The position numbers and the translations under genes were made by a program. Below the pieces are notes generated by a model. The model did not search any database and was not told the origin of the DNA. It saw nothing but the letters and a program-made list of their open reading frames with translations. Below are positions 42,277-50,088 of a DNA stretch of 64,000 bases, piece after piece (position 1 is the first letter of the stretch; each line of letters begins with the position of its first letter). The stretch comes from VXYL01 sp963665195 (GTDB lineage: Bacteria; Pseudomonadota; Gammaproteobacteria; Pseudomonadales; Azotimanducaceae), in the NCBI GenBank assembly GCA_963665195.1, contig OY762070.1, positions 434,001-498,000 of the forward strand. Direction: 5' to 3'.

Positions 42277-42990
42277 TCAGTCGGATGGCCCCAGCTTGAA
42301 TCCGACGCCGTATACCGTGCGGATGGGATCGCTCCCCGCTTCCCGCAGCTTCGCCCGCAGCCGACGCATGTGGCTGTCGATGGTGCGGTCGCTGACGATG
42401 CGGTGGCCCGTGTAGGCGCCGTTCATCAGCGCATCTCGGTCCAGCACCTTGCCGTCGCGCTGCGCCAAGGTCGCCAGCAGGCCGAACTCGGTGCGGGTCA
42501 GCTCGACCGGCTTGCCGCGCACGGTCACGGTCTGGGCGTCGAGGTCGATGTCGAGCGCCCCGACGGCGATCCGCGCGGCGTCCGGGGCCGCCAGGGCGTC
42601 GCGGCGGCGGAAGTGCGCGTTGACCCGCGCCAGCAGCTCGCGCGGGCTGAAGGGCTTGGTCATGTAGTCGTCGCCACCCACTTCCAGCCCTTCGATGCGG
42701 TCCTCTTCCGCGTCTCTGGACGAAAGGAACAGGATCGGCGTGTTGCGGTCGCCGGACGCTTCGGTGCGAATCGCGCGGCACACGTCGAGGCCGTCCAGTT
42801 CCGGCATGAGGATGTCCAGGATCACCAGATCCGGTCGCTGCCGCTCGAACGACGCCAGTGCCGCGCGCCCGTCCCCCGCCTCGACCACGTCGTAGCCGCC
42901 GCGTCGCAGCGCAAAGCTGATCACGTCGCGGATGTGCGAGTCGTCGTCGACGACCAGCACTCTCCGACTTGCCCGACTCGCTGCCTGCAT
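42277..42990 (-). CDS. OmpR-family response regulator, orphan
   Basis: The 237-residue protein has a receiver domain with VLVVDDDSHIRD, the phosphorylated D59 (LVILDILMPELDG) and YMTKPFSPRELL, followed by a winged-helix DNA-binding domain (ELTRTEFGLLATLAQRDGKV, RIVSDRTIDSHMRRLRAKL, GVGFKLG). No histidine kinase is encoded next to it. It lies between two PhyH genes, converging with one and divergent from the other, so it might regulate the divergent one at 43098, only 107 bases away. Regulon and signal are unknown. Confidence 0.93.
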   Translation of the reverse strand: MQAASRASRRVLVVDDDSHIRDVISFALRRGGYDVVEAGDGRAALASFERQRPDLVILDILMPELDGLDVCRAIRTEASGDRNTPILFLSSRDAEEDRIEGLEVGGDDYMTKPFSPRELLARVNAHFRRRDALAAPDAARIAVGALDIDLDAQTVTVRGKPVELTRTEFGLLATLAQRDGKVLDRDALMNGAYTGHRIVSDRTIDSHMRRLRAKLREAGSDPIRTVYGVGFKLGPSD

Positions 42991-43097
42991 CGACCGCCCG
43001 GGTGGTGGCTGTGCGCCCGGAGTCTACCTGCCGCGCCTTGCAGTTTGCCTTGGCGCGGGCTACGTTGCGCCGCACCACGCCGCCGGAGACAGCCTCG

Positions 43098-43949
43098 ATG
43101 CCCGACGCCATCGTCATCGCCGCCGAGCAGCGCCGCGCCTTCCGGGAGCGCGGCTTCGTCCTGCTCCCATCCGTCATCGACGCGGACTCGCTCGCCATGC
43201 TGCGCGAGGAGTGCGCGACGTTCGTCGCCCGCACGGATCGGTGGCTCGAAGCCCAAGGCCGCGACGTCTTCGGCATCACCCACCGCGGCAAGCGCTACTT
43301 CATCAGCAGCCGCTACCGCGACAGCGACCGCATGCCCGGCTTCATCTTCGGCGACTTGATGCGGGCGATCACTACCGCCTTCCTGGGCGACACCGTCTAC
43401 CTCTTCAACGAGCAGTGGGTGGTGAAAGGCGCGGAGCAGGGCATGAAGTTCGCATGGCACCAGGACTCCGGCTACGTGCAGTTCCGGGATCCCGGCAACA
43501 TGCACCAGCCCTATCTCACCTGCTGGTGCGCGCTCGACGACATGACGCGCGAGAACGGCACCATTTCCGTGCTGCCGCACGACCGCGCCGGTTCGCGCGA
43601 CACCGTCTTCCCGCATCGGCACGAACCCGGCAGCAACGATCTGGTGGGCTACGAAGGCGACGATCCCGGCGAACTGATCGAGATGCCCGCCGGCAGCGTC
43701 GCTGTCTTCGAGAGCACCAGCCTGCATCGCAGCGGCGCCAACAGCACCGGCAACCTGCGCCGGGCGTACCTCACGCAATACAGCCGGGAGCGCATTCGCA
43801 GCACCGGCGGCGAACTGTGGGGGCAGGCCGTGCCGTTCGTCCAGGAAGGCCAGTTGGTGTACGACCCCGCGAAGGATACGGGCGAAGCCGCCAAGCGCTG
43901 GCTGCGCGCCCGGGAACAGCGTACACGGTCCGAGACGCGCGCCGGATAG
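43098..43949 (+). CDS. Phytanoyl-CoA dioxygenase (PhyH) family protein 4
   Basis: The 283-residue protein is a PhyH enzyme: RERGFVLLPSVIDADSLAML at the start, KFAWHQDSGYVQF with the H-x-D iron ligands, the CWCALDDMTRENGTISVLPH core and the distal histidine in STSLHRSGANST. It ends LRAREQRTRSE. The ATG (MPDAIVIAAEQ) is used; 43 upstream in-frame codons look non-coding. A 9-G run lies just after the stop, in the gap to the convergent aroA. The substrate is unknown. Confidence 0.88.
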   Translation: MPDAIVIAAEQRRAFRERGFVLLPSVIDADSLAMLREECATFVARTDRWLEAQGRDVFGITHRGKRYFISSRYRDSDRMPGFIFGDLMRAITTAFLGDTVYLFNEQWVVKGAEQGMKFAWHQDSGYVQFRDPGNMHQPYLTCWCALDDMTRENGTISVLPHDRAGSRDTVFPHRHEPGSNDLVGYEGDDPGELIEMPAGSVAVFESTSLHRSGANSTGNLRRAYLTQYSRERIRSTGGELWGQAVPFVQEGQLVYDPAKDTGEAAKRWLRAREQRTRSETRAG

Positions 43950-43981
43950 ACCACGCCTCGCCTCGGCACGCCGGGGGGGGG

Positions 43982-45274
43982 TCACCCGGACTCGTCGTAG
44001 TACCGGTCGAAGTCCTCCCAATAGGCGGCGTAGGTCTTGGCGACGCACTCCGCGCCGAGCACCGTGCAGCCGCCGATCATGCTCGCTAGCACGGATAGGG
44101 CCATCGCCATGCGGTGGTCCTCGTAGGTCTCGAAGGTGGCTGCGCCGAGGGCGGGGCAGGGCTGAATCGCCATCGCGTCCGCGAACTCCTCCACCGCAAC
44201 GCCGCTCTTGCGCAGCTCCTTCGCGCTGCAGGCGATGCGATCGCACTCCTTCACGCGCAGGCTGGCGATGCCTTCGATACGTGTCGGTTCCGGCAGGAAC
44301 GGCGCCATCGCCATTGCCGTCGGCGCGGCGTCCGGCATGTCGCCCATGTCCACGGTGCCGAGCGGCTTCAGTTCCTGCGGCCCTTCGATCCGCGTGCGTC
44401 CCGCGCGGCGTTCCACCGTCGCGCCGATGCGTTCGCACAAGCCGATGAAGCCGTAGTCTCCTTGGCGCGTGTCGTCGCCGAGATTACCGAAGGTCACCGA
44501 GCCGCCGTGCAACGTCGCCATGGCGGCGTGATAGGTGGCGGCGGATGCATCGCCCTCGACGACAAAGCTGCCGCCCTGGTACCGCGCCGGCGGCACCCGA
44601 ACGGTTGCCTCGTCCAGGACTTCGACGCTTGCGCCGCGGCGGCGCATCTCGCCCTCGGTGATGCGCAGGTAGGACGCGCTCGTGCGCTCGCCCTCGAGAC
44701 GGATCGTGAGTCCGCGCGCCAATCGAGGCGCCGAGAGCATCAGACCGGACAGGTACTGGCTGGAGACGCTGGTCCTTAGCGTCGTCGCCGTAGGCGGTGT
44801 CTCGTTCGTGCCGCGTCCTCTTGGGAGCCCGGCGATGGCGATGGGCAGAAAGCCGTCTGCGGACTCGACGCGGCAGCCCGCCTCGGCCAACGCATCGAGC
44901 AAGTCGGCGTTGGGCCGGTGGTGCAGTTGCGCATGGCCCGTGAAGCGCGTGGTCTCGGCGCGCAGCATCGCCCGCGCCAGCAGCAGCCGGAGCGACGTCC
45001 CGCTCATGCCCAGATCCAACTCCACGGCACCTGGCGGCGCTTCGCCCGGCACGATCCGCACCTGTGCGCCCTGCCGCTCGACTTCGCAGCCCAATCGAGC
45101 GACTGCCCCCAGCATCGCCGCGCCGTCCTCGCTTTCCGCGACGCCGTCCAGAACGCTCGGCGCATCGGCGAGCGAGGAGATGAGGAGCTGGCGCAGGGCG
45201 ATGGACTTGCTCCCCGGCAGGGCGATGTCCAGCGCGAATGGCCGGCGGAGGCGTTCTATGCGTCGAGTTGCCAC
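43982..45274 (-). CDS. aroA: 3-phosphoshikimate 1-carboxyvinyltransferase (EPSP synthase)
   Basis: The 430-residue protein is EPSP synthase of the shikimate pathway, joining phosphoenolpyruvate to shikimate 3-phosphate. The start region IALPGSKSIALRQLLISSLAD replaces the usual GSKSISNR with GSKSIALR. Other hallmarks are LGMSGTSLRLLLA, GDMPDAAPTAMAMAP, LRVKECDRI and YEDHRMAMALSV. It starts at GTG (VATRRIERL), since upstream codons are not family-like. The next gene upstream is a small helix-turn-helix protein, about 30 bases away. The pathway makes precursors of aromatic amino acids, which HPPD at 26057 breaks down. Confidence 0.92.
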   Translation of the reverse strand: MATRRIERLRRPFALDIALPGSKSIALRQLLISSLADAPSVLDGVAESEDGAAMLGAVARLGCEVERQGAQVRIVPGEAPPGAVELDLGMSGTSLRLLLARAMLRAETTRFTGHAQLHHRPNADLLDALAEAGCRVESADGFLPIAIAGLPRGRGTNETPPTATTLRTSVSSQYLSGLMLSAPRLARGLTIRLEGERTSASYLRITEGEMRRRGASVEVLDEATVRVPPARYQGGSFVVEGDASAATYHAAMATLHGGSVTFGNLGDDTRQGDYGFIGLCERIGATVERRAGRTRIEGPQELKPLGTVDMGDMPDAAPTAMAMAPFLPEPTRIEGIASLRVKECDRIACSAKELRKSGVAVEEFADAMAIQPCPALGAATFETYEDHRMAMALSVLASMIGGCTVLGAECVAKTYAAYWEDFDRYYDESG

Positions 45275-45303
45275 GGTCTGCCTACCTGCTGCCCCTACTT
45301 GCC

Positions 45304-45501
45304 CTACTTGCCGTACTTGTGCCGCAGCGTGTACCAGCTCGGGTACGGGATGGTGCGAGCATCCTTCTTCGCAGTCCAGAACCGCACCACGCGCCCGTCC
45401 GAGAGGCGCAGCGCCTTGGCCACATCCTTGTTGGACAGCCCCTTGCGGTCCATCCATTCGCGCAGTTCCTTTGCCGTCGGCGGGTACTTCTTCATCGACA
45501 T
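45304..45501 (-). CDS. Small helix-turn-helix protein
   Basis: The 65-residue protein reads MSMKKYPPTAKELREWMDRKG, then LSNKDVAKALRLSDGRVVRF and WTAKKDARTIPYPSWYTLRH, a basic helix-turn-helix of the phage-repressor/XRE type with a short tail. It sits 29 bases upstream of aroA on the same strand and may be cotranscribed with it or regulate it. No toxin partner is evident. The function is not known; the reading frame is supported by the compact HTH pattern. Confidence 0.7.
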   Translation of the reverse strand: MSMKKYPPTAKELREWMDRKGLSNKDVAKALRLSDGRVVRFWTAKKDARTIPYPSWYTLRHKYGK

Positions 45502-45635
45502 GGGCTGGATGGCGAGCACGGCCAGACCGCTCAGAACGGCGCGAAATCGTAGCAGCAACGGGCGAACTGCTACAATGCGTGGCTTCTCATTTCCGGCTGC
45601 CCGCCGAGGTGGCCCAGTCCAAACAGGGGAAAGCA

Positions 45636-46901
45636 ATGGCAGAAGCCGATCTCGACGCGGATCTCAATAATCTGGTGATGAGCGAGCAGGTGGAGCCGCT
45701 CTACGCCGCGGTCAGGAAGTTCATCGGCGAGGAGATCGAGCCGCGCACGCCGGAGTACTTCGAGGCCGCGTTCGAACACGGCGATCGCTGGAGCCTGTCG
45801 CCGCGCCAGGAGGACATCCTCGGTGGCCTCAAGGACCAGGCCAAGAGCAACGGCCTGTGGAACTTCTTCCTGCCGGATGCGGAGACCGGCGAGGGCCTCA
45901 AGAACCTCGACTACGCCTACATCGCCGCCGAGCTCGGCAAGAACCCCATCGCCTCGGAGTGCCTCAACTGCAGCGCCCCGGACACCGGCAACATGGAGGT
46001 GCTGGAGCGCTACGGCACCCCGGAGCAGAAGGAGAAGTGGCTGAAGCCGCTGCTGAACGGCGAGATCCGCTCGGCCTATGCCATGACGGAACCGAATCTG
46101 GCGTCGTCGGACGCCAAGCAGATCGCGACGCAAGCGCGCCTCGACGGCGACGAGTGGGTGCTGAACGGCGAGAAGTTCTACATCTCCGGCGCCGGCGATT
46201 CGCGCTGCAAGATCATGATCACCATGGTGCAGACGAATCCGGACGCGCCGCCGCACCGCCAGCAGTCGCAGATCCTGGTGCCGAAGGACAATCGCGGCGT
46301 CGAGATCATCGAGCCGATGACCGTCTTCGGCCACGACGACGCGCCGCACGGCCACATGCATCTCAAGTTCAATGACGCCCGCGTACCGAAGGAGAACATC
46401 CTGCTCGGCGAAGGCCGCGGTTTCGAGATTTCCCAGGGGAGGCTAGGGCCTGGCCGCATCCACCACTGCATGAGGTCGGTGGGGCAGGCGGAGCGGGCGC
46501 TGGACCTGATGGTGCGCCGCGGCATGTCGCGGGAGGCCTTCGGGCGGCCGCTGGTGCAGCTCGGCAAGAACCTGGAGCTGGTGTCCCGCGCACGCATCGA
46601 GATCGAGGCCATGCGCCTCATGGTGCTGAAAGCCGCGAAGGCCATGGACGTGCTCGGCAACCGGGAGGCGCGGGTGTGGGTCCACATGTGCAAGGCGATG
46701 ATCCCGGAGCGCACCTGCCAGATCATCGACCAGGCGATCCAGATCCACGGCGCCTCGGGCGTCTCCCAGTGGACGCCGCTCGCCGGCATGTACACCGGCC
46801 AGCGCACCCTGCGCATCGCCGACGGCCCGGACGAGGTGCATCACCTCGTAGTGGGCCGCGCCGAACTGCGCAAGTACGACGAGAACTTCGGCCGCCGCTG
46901 A
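45636..46901 (+). CDS. Acyl-CoA dehydrogenase
   Basis: The 421-residue flavoprotein is an acyl-CoA dehydrogenase. Visible features are AYAMTEPNLASSDA and EKFYISGAGDSRC in the middle domain, ENILLGEGRGFEISQGRLGP, and QIHGASGVSQWTPLAGMY with the C-terminal RIADGPDEVHHLVVGRAEL. It forms the trans-2 double bond of acyl-CoAs, probably branched-chain or medium-chain, and passes electrons to ETF. TACAAT at 45571-45576, about 60 bases before the ATG, is a candidate -10. It is divergent from the small HTH gene. The chain-length preference cannot be read from sequence. Confidence 0.93.
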   Translation: MAEADLDADLNNLVMSEQVEPLYAAVRKFIGEEIEPRTPEYFEAAFEHGDRWSLSPRQEDILGGLKDQAKSNGLWNFFLPDAETGEGLKNLDYAYIAAELGKNPIASECLNCSAPDTGNMEVLERYGTPEQKEKWLKPLLNGEIRSAYAMTEPNLASSDAKQIATQARLDGDEWVLNGEKFYISGAGDSRCKIMITMVQTNPDAPPHRQQSQILVPKDNRGVEIIEPMTVFGHDDAPHGHMHLKFNDARVPKENILLGEGRGFEISQGRLGPGRIHHCMRSVGQAERALDLMVRRGMSREAFGRPLVQLGKNLELVSRARIEIEAMRLMVLKAAKAMDVLGNREARVWVHMCKAMIPERTCQIIDQAIQIHGASGVSQWTPLAGMYTGQRTLRIADGPDEVHHLVVGRAELRKYDENFGRR

Positions 46902-47054
46902 AACGCTGCCGAGGCAGCGGAGCGCCTCTTCGATGGGACACGCCGCAGGAACGAGACATTGTGAGGTGGTGGGGTCACTGTTCGTCCAACGAACTTCCGG
47001 TCCCAGGTGGATCATTGATGGCCGTCGCCTCAGTCTTTCGGGCGGGCACGAGAC

Positions 47055-48221
47055 TCAGGCGGCAGGATCGGTGCGCGGCGTCAGGGCGGACTCGATCTGA
47101 GTGGCGGGCAAGGCGCGGATATTCGGCGCGAGCGCGTATCGCCTCGTCCCGGCATGAATGACATCGAGTCGCTCGAGCCCGAGCGTGTCGAAGGAGGATC
47201 GCATCGAGGGCGTCAGCCGCGGCGCCTCCGCGCGCTTGATCTCGAAGCCGTAGCGCCGGCTGCCGTCGACGACGAGGAGATCCAACTCGGCGCCGCTATG
47301 GGTCGACCAATGGAAGCACTGCTCCGGCGCTGCCGCGAGACGGGAGATGACCTGGGCGACCGCGAACCCCTCCCACGAAGCACCGACCTTCGGATGCGAC
47401 AGGAGGTCCTCTTGAGACTCGATGCCGAGCAGCGCGTGCAGGATGCCGCTGTCGCCGATGTAGACCTTGGGTGAGCGCACTTGGCGCTTGGCGATGTTCT
47501 CGAACCAGGGCGGCAGTTGCCGCACCACGAAGACCGAACTCAGCATGTCGAGGTAACGGCGCACTGTGGTATGCGAGACCCCGAACGCCCGGCCGAACTC
47601 GGCACCGTTCCAAGTCTGTCCATGCCAATGCGCCAGCATCGTCCAGAACCGGCGCAATGTCGCTGGTGCCACGGCGCCGGTCAGGCTCGGCACGTCGCGA
47701 GCGAGGAACGTCTCGATGAAGCTCCGGCGCCAGCGCCCGCTCGCTGCCTCGGTCGCCGCCAGATAGGAGCGCGGCATCCCACCCCGCAACCATAGCCTGT
47801 CCACATCGTCCGCTTCCGACATATCGAAACCATCTAGCTGAAGGAAGGCGACCCGCCCGGCCAGGGTTTCTGACGTCTGGCGCAGGAGCTCGGGGGACGC
47901 GCTGCCGAGCACGAGGAAACGGGCCGGCGCACCTGGGCGGTCCGCCAGCACGCGCAAAAGAGGGAAGATGTCCGGGGTGTGGTGGATCTCGTCGAGTACG
48001 ACCAAGCCGCGCAGCGGGCGCAATGCCAAGCCTGGTTCGTCGAGGAGCGCCAGATCCACTGGGTCTTCAAGGTCGAACCAGGTCGAATCGGGCTGATCGC
48101 CCGTGAGCTGGCGCGCGAGCGTCGTCTTGCCTACTTGCCGAGCGCCCAGCAGCGCGACTACCGGGAACTCCCGAAGCAGAACGCGCAAGTGCGCCAGATG
48201 CTTGCTGCGAACGACCTCCAT
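47055..48221 (-). CDS. AAA+ ATPase with DUF4143 domain
   Basis: The 388-residue protein has a P-loop near the N-terminus, VVALLGARQVGKTTLARQL (GARQVGKT at 26-33), a Walker B-like LVVLDEIHHTPDIFPLL, and the downstream DUF4143 part (FVVRQLPPWFENIAKRQVRS, then KVYIGDSGILHALLGI and RYGFEIKRAEAPRLT, where the E-x-K is nuclease-like). These ATPases are widespread, often on mobile regions, and of unsettled function. I use the internal ATG (MEVVRSKHL); the ATG at 48257 would add 12 residues. It may belong to a defence or addiction context, with an orphan HigA and a nucleotidyltransferase pair elsewhere in the window, but nothing adjacent supports that. Confidence 0.87.
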   Translation of the reverse strand: MEVVRSKHLAHLRVLLREFPVVALLGARQVGKTTLARQLTGDQPDSTWFDLEDPVDLALLDEPGLALRPLRGLVVLDEIHHTPDIFPLLRVLADRPGAPARFLVLGSASPELLRQTSETLAGRVAFLQLDGFDMSEADDVDRLWLRGGMPRSYLAATEAASGRWRRSFIETFLARDVPSLTGAVAPATLRRFWTMLAHWHGQTWNGAEFGRAFGVSHTTVRRYLDMLSSVFVVRQLPPWFENIAKRQVRSPKVYIGDSGILHALLGIESQEDLLSHPKVGASWEGFAVAQVISRLAAAPEQCFHWSTHSGAELDLLVVDGSRRYGFEIKRAEAPRLTPSMRSSFDTLGLERLDVIHAGTRRYALAPNIRALPATQIESALTPRTDPAA

Positions 48222-48301
48222 GCATTGAAATATGAGCGAACCGCGTTCAGATTTCAATGACGGCTGCTACGCCGCCGTGGCGGCGCGCAACCGTGGCGGC
48301 G

Positions 48302-49039
48302 CTACTCCGGGCGGCGGAATAGCAGCGTGTAGCGGTCCGTGTTCCCGGTGACGGTCCTGCGGCCCACCTCGTAGCGCAGTTCGTCGTCCGGGCGGTAGTG
48401 CAGGTCGGAGTAGTCGACGAAGTCGAAGCCAGCGGCCTCCACTTCCTTGATCGTGCGCACCGGGTCTTCGCGGCGCCAGTTCTCGTCCGTCTCGGCCTGC
48501 ATATGCCGGCGGGTGTGGTCTACCACGCCGTAGAGACCTCCCGGCTTCAAGGCGCGGAACACGGCGGCGTTGAGCATGGCGCGGCCATCGTCGGTGAAGT
48601 TGTGCATGTTGCGGAAGGTCAGCGCCATGTCGAATTGGCCTGCGCCGAAGTCCATGCCGGTCATGGTGAAGCGGCGCGTGCCTTCCACGGCCTGGTAGCC
48701 ATCGTTGGCGATGATGTCGATGTTCCAGCCGTGCTCTTCGGCGAGGGCCGCCACGTTCTGGGTGAAGATCGACACCGCGAGGCGGCCGTTCTCGGCCAGC
48801 ACCGGGGCGAGGATCTTCGTGTACCAGCCGCCGCCGGGGAACAGCTCCAAGACGTGCATGTCGTCCGTCATCCCGAAGAACTTCAGCGTTTCCAACGGTT
48901 TGCGGTTGGCATCTCGTGCGGTTTCTTGGTCGGTGCGGATATCGGCGGCGAGTGCGGCCGCCACCTTGTCGTCGATCTCGGCGGCGTGGGCCAGCGAGGC
49001 CGCACAGCAGGCGGCAATGAAAGCTAGGGTGGTTCTCAT
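48302..49039 (-). CDS. SAM-dependent methyltransferase with a signal peptide
   Basis: The 245-residue protein starts with a typical secretory leader (RTTLAFIAACCAASLAHAAE) and then has the class I methyltransferase fold: VLELFPGGGWYTKILAPVL (motif I), FDMALTFRNMHNFTDDG, and ALKPGGLYGVVDHTRRH. This combination is odd because S-adenosylmethionine is cytoplasmic. The family of exported methyltransferase-like proteins is known from other proteobacteria without a clear function. The start overlaps the 2-hydroxyacid dehydrogenase stop by 4 bases, placing it in the operon with that gene and an acyl-CoA ligase. Confidence 0.8.
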   Translation of the reverse strand: MRTTLAFIAACCAASLAHAAEIDDKVAAALAADIRTDQETARDANRKPLETLKFFGMTDDMHVLELFPGGGWYTKILAPVLAENGRLAVSIFTQNVAALAEEHGWNIDIIANDGYQAVEGTRRFTMTGMDFGAGQFDMALTFRNMHNFTDDGRAMLNAAVFRALKPGGLYGVVDHTRRHMQAETDENWRREDPVRTIKEVEAAGFDFVDYSDLHYRPDDELRYEVGRRTVTGNTDRYTLLFRRPE

Positions 49040-50088
49040 CGATTCGGTCCTCGGTTCATGGGATAGGGCTGCCAGCGCGCCAGCGGCGTCTTCGGCAGCA
49101 CGGTGGGGTTCACGCAACTCATCGGCCAGCGGCCGCGCAGCACTAGCGATACCTCGCGGCCGACGCGGCGGCGGGCGGTGGGCCGCATCCGGGTAGAAGC
49201 CGATGCCACATGGGGCGTCACGATGACGTTCGGCATGGCGAGCAGCGGGTTGCAGGCGTCCGGCGGTTCCTTCTCCAGCACGTCGAGCCCGGCGGACTGC
49301 ACCTTGCCGCTCTGCAACGCTTCGATCAGATCCGCCTCCTTGATGATCGGCCCGCGCGCCGTGTTGACGATCACCACGCCGTCCTTCATCTGCGCGAGCG
49401 CCGCCGCGTCCAGGCTGTGGTGGGTCTCCTCGTTGTGCGGCGAATGCACGCTGATGTAGTCCGAACGGGCGAGCAGTTCGCCCCAGCTCACCGGCTCCAC
49501 GCCGGCCTCGCCGATGGTCAGTTCGCTGACGTAGGGGTCGTAGGCGATCACGTTCAGGCCGAACGCCTTGGCGCGCGCCGCGGTGCAGCGGGCGACATTG
49601 CCGAAGGAAACGAGCCCGAGGGTGCGGCCCATCAGCCGCGGGACGTGGTTCAGCTGCGGGCGGCCCTTGAACCAGTCGCCGCCGGCGGCGAAGAGATCCT
49701 GCTCCTTGGTGCGGCGGATGGACGCGAGCAGCAGCATCATGGCGTGATCGGCCACTTCCTCGATGAACACGTCCGGGGTATTCGTGACGACGATGCCGGC
49801 CTCGGTGGCCGCTTCCACGTCCACCATGTCGACGCCGACGCTGCCGAGGCCGATGACGACGCATTTCTCCAACCGCTCGATGATGGACTGGTCGAGGCGG
49901 ATGCCCCACGAGGTGATTACCGCGTCGCAGTCCGCGGCGCCAGCGGCGAAGGCATCGGCGCTGGGGCTCGCTACCTCGACGATGTCGGCGATGGGACCTA
50001 GGGCTTCCAACTCGAGAGCGTAGCGTTCGCTCAGGTTTGCCACTTCCGCGGCGCGCGGCAGCTGCATGGCGACTTTCTTGCGCGTCAA
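49036..50088 (-). CDS. D-isomer-specific 2-hydroxyacid dehydrogenase family protein
   Basis: The 350-residue protein matches the phosphoglycerate/lactate dehydrogenase family. Catalytic residues are the arginine in VNTARGPII, the glutamate in DVLEKEPPD and the histidine in TPHVASAS. The cofactor loop reads LGLVSFGNVARCTAARA, where the family norm is GxGxxG, so two glycines are Ser and Ala; NAD(P) binding may be altered. It oxidises or reduces 2-hydroxy/2-oxo acids. It overlaps both neighbours by 4 bases (ligase upstream, methyltransferase downstream), a coupled three-gene operon. Substrate unknown. Confidence 0.87.
   Translation of the reverse strand: MTRKKVAMQLPRAAEVANLSERYALELEALGPIADIVEVASPSADAFAAGAADCDAVITSWGIRLDQSIIERLEKCVVIGLGSVGVDMVDVEAATEAGIVVTNTPDVFIEEVADHAMMLLLASIRRTKEQDLFAAGGDWFKGRPQLNHVPRLMGRTLGLVSFGNVARCTAARAKAFGLNVIAYDPYVSELTIGEAGVEPVSWGELLARSDYISVHSPHNEETHHSLDAAALAQMKDGVVIVNTARGPIIKEADLIEALQSGKVQSAGLDVLEKEPPDACNPLLAMPNVIVTPHVASASTRMRPTARRRVGREVSLVLRGRWPMSCVNPTVLPKTPLARWQPYPMNRGPNR

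Noticed and set aside
46904..46919. Terminator after the acyl-CoA dehydrogenase (CGCTGCC-GA-GGCAGCG)
   Set aside because: The stem is short, the loop must be forced open to 4 bases, and no T run follows.
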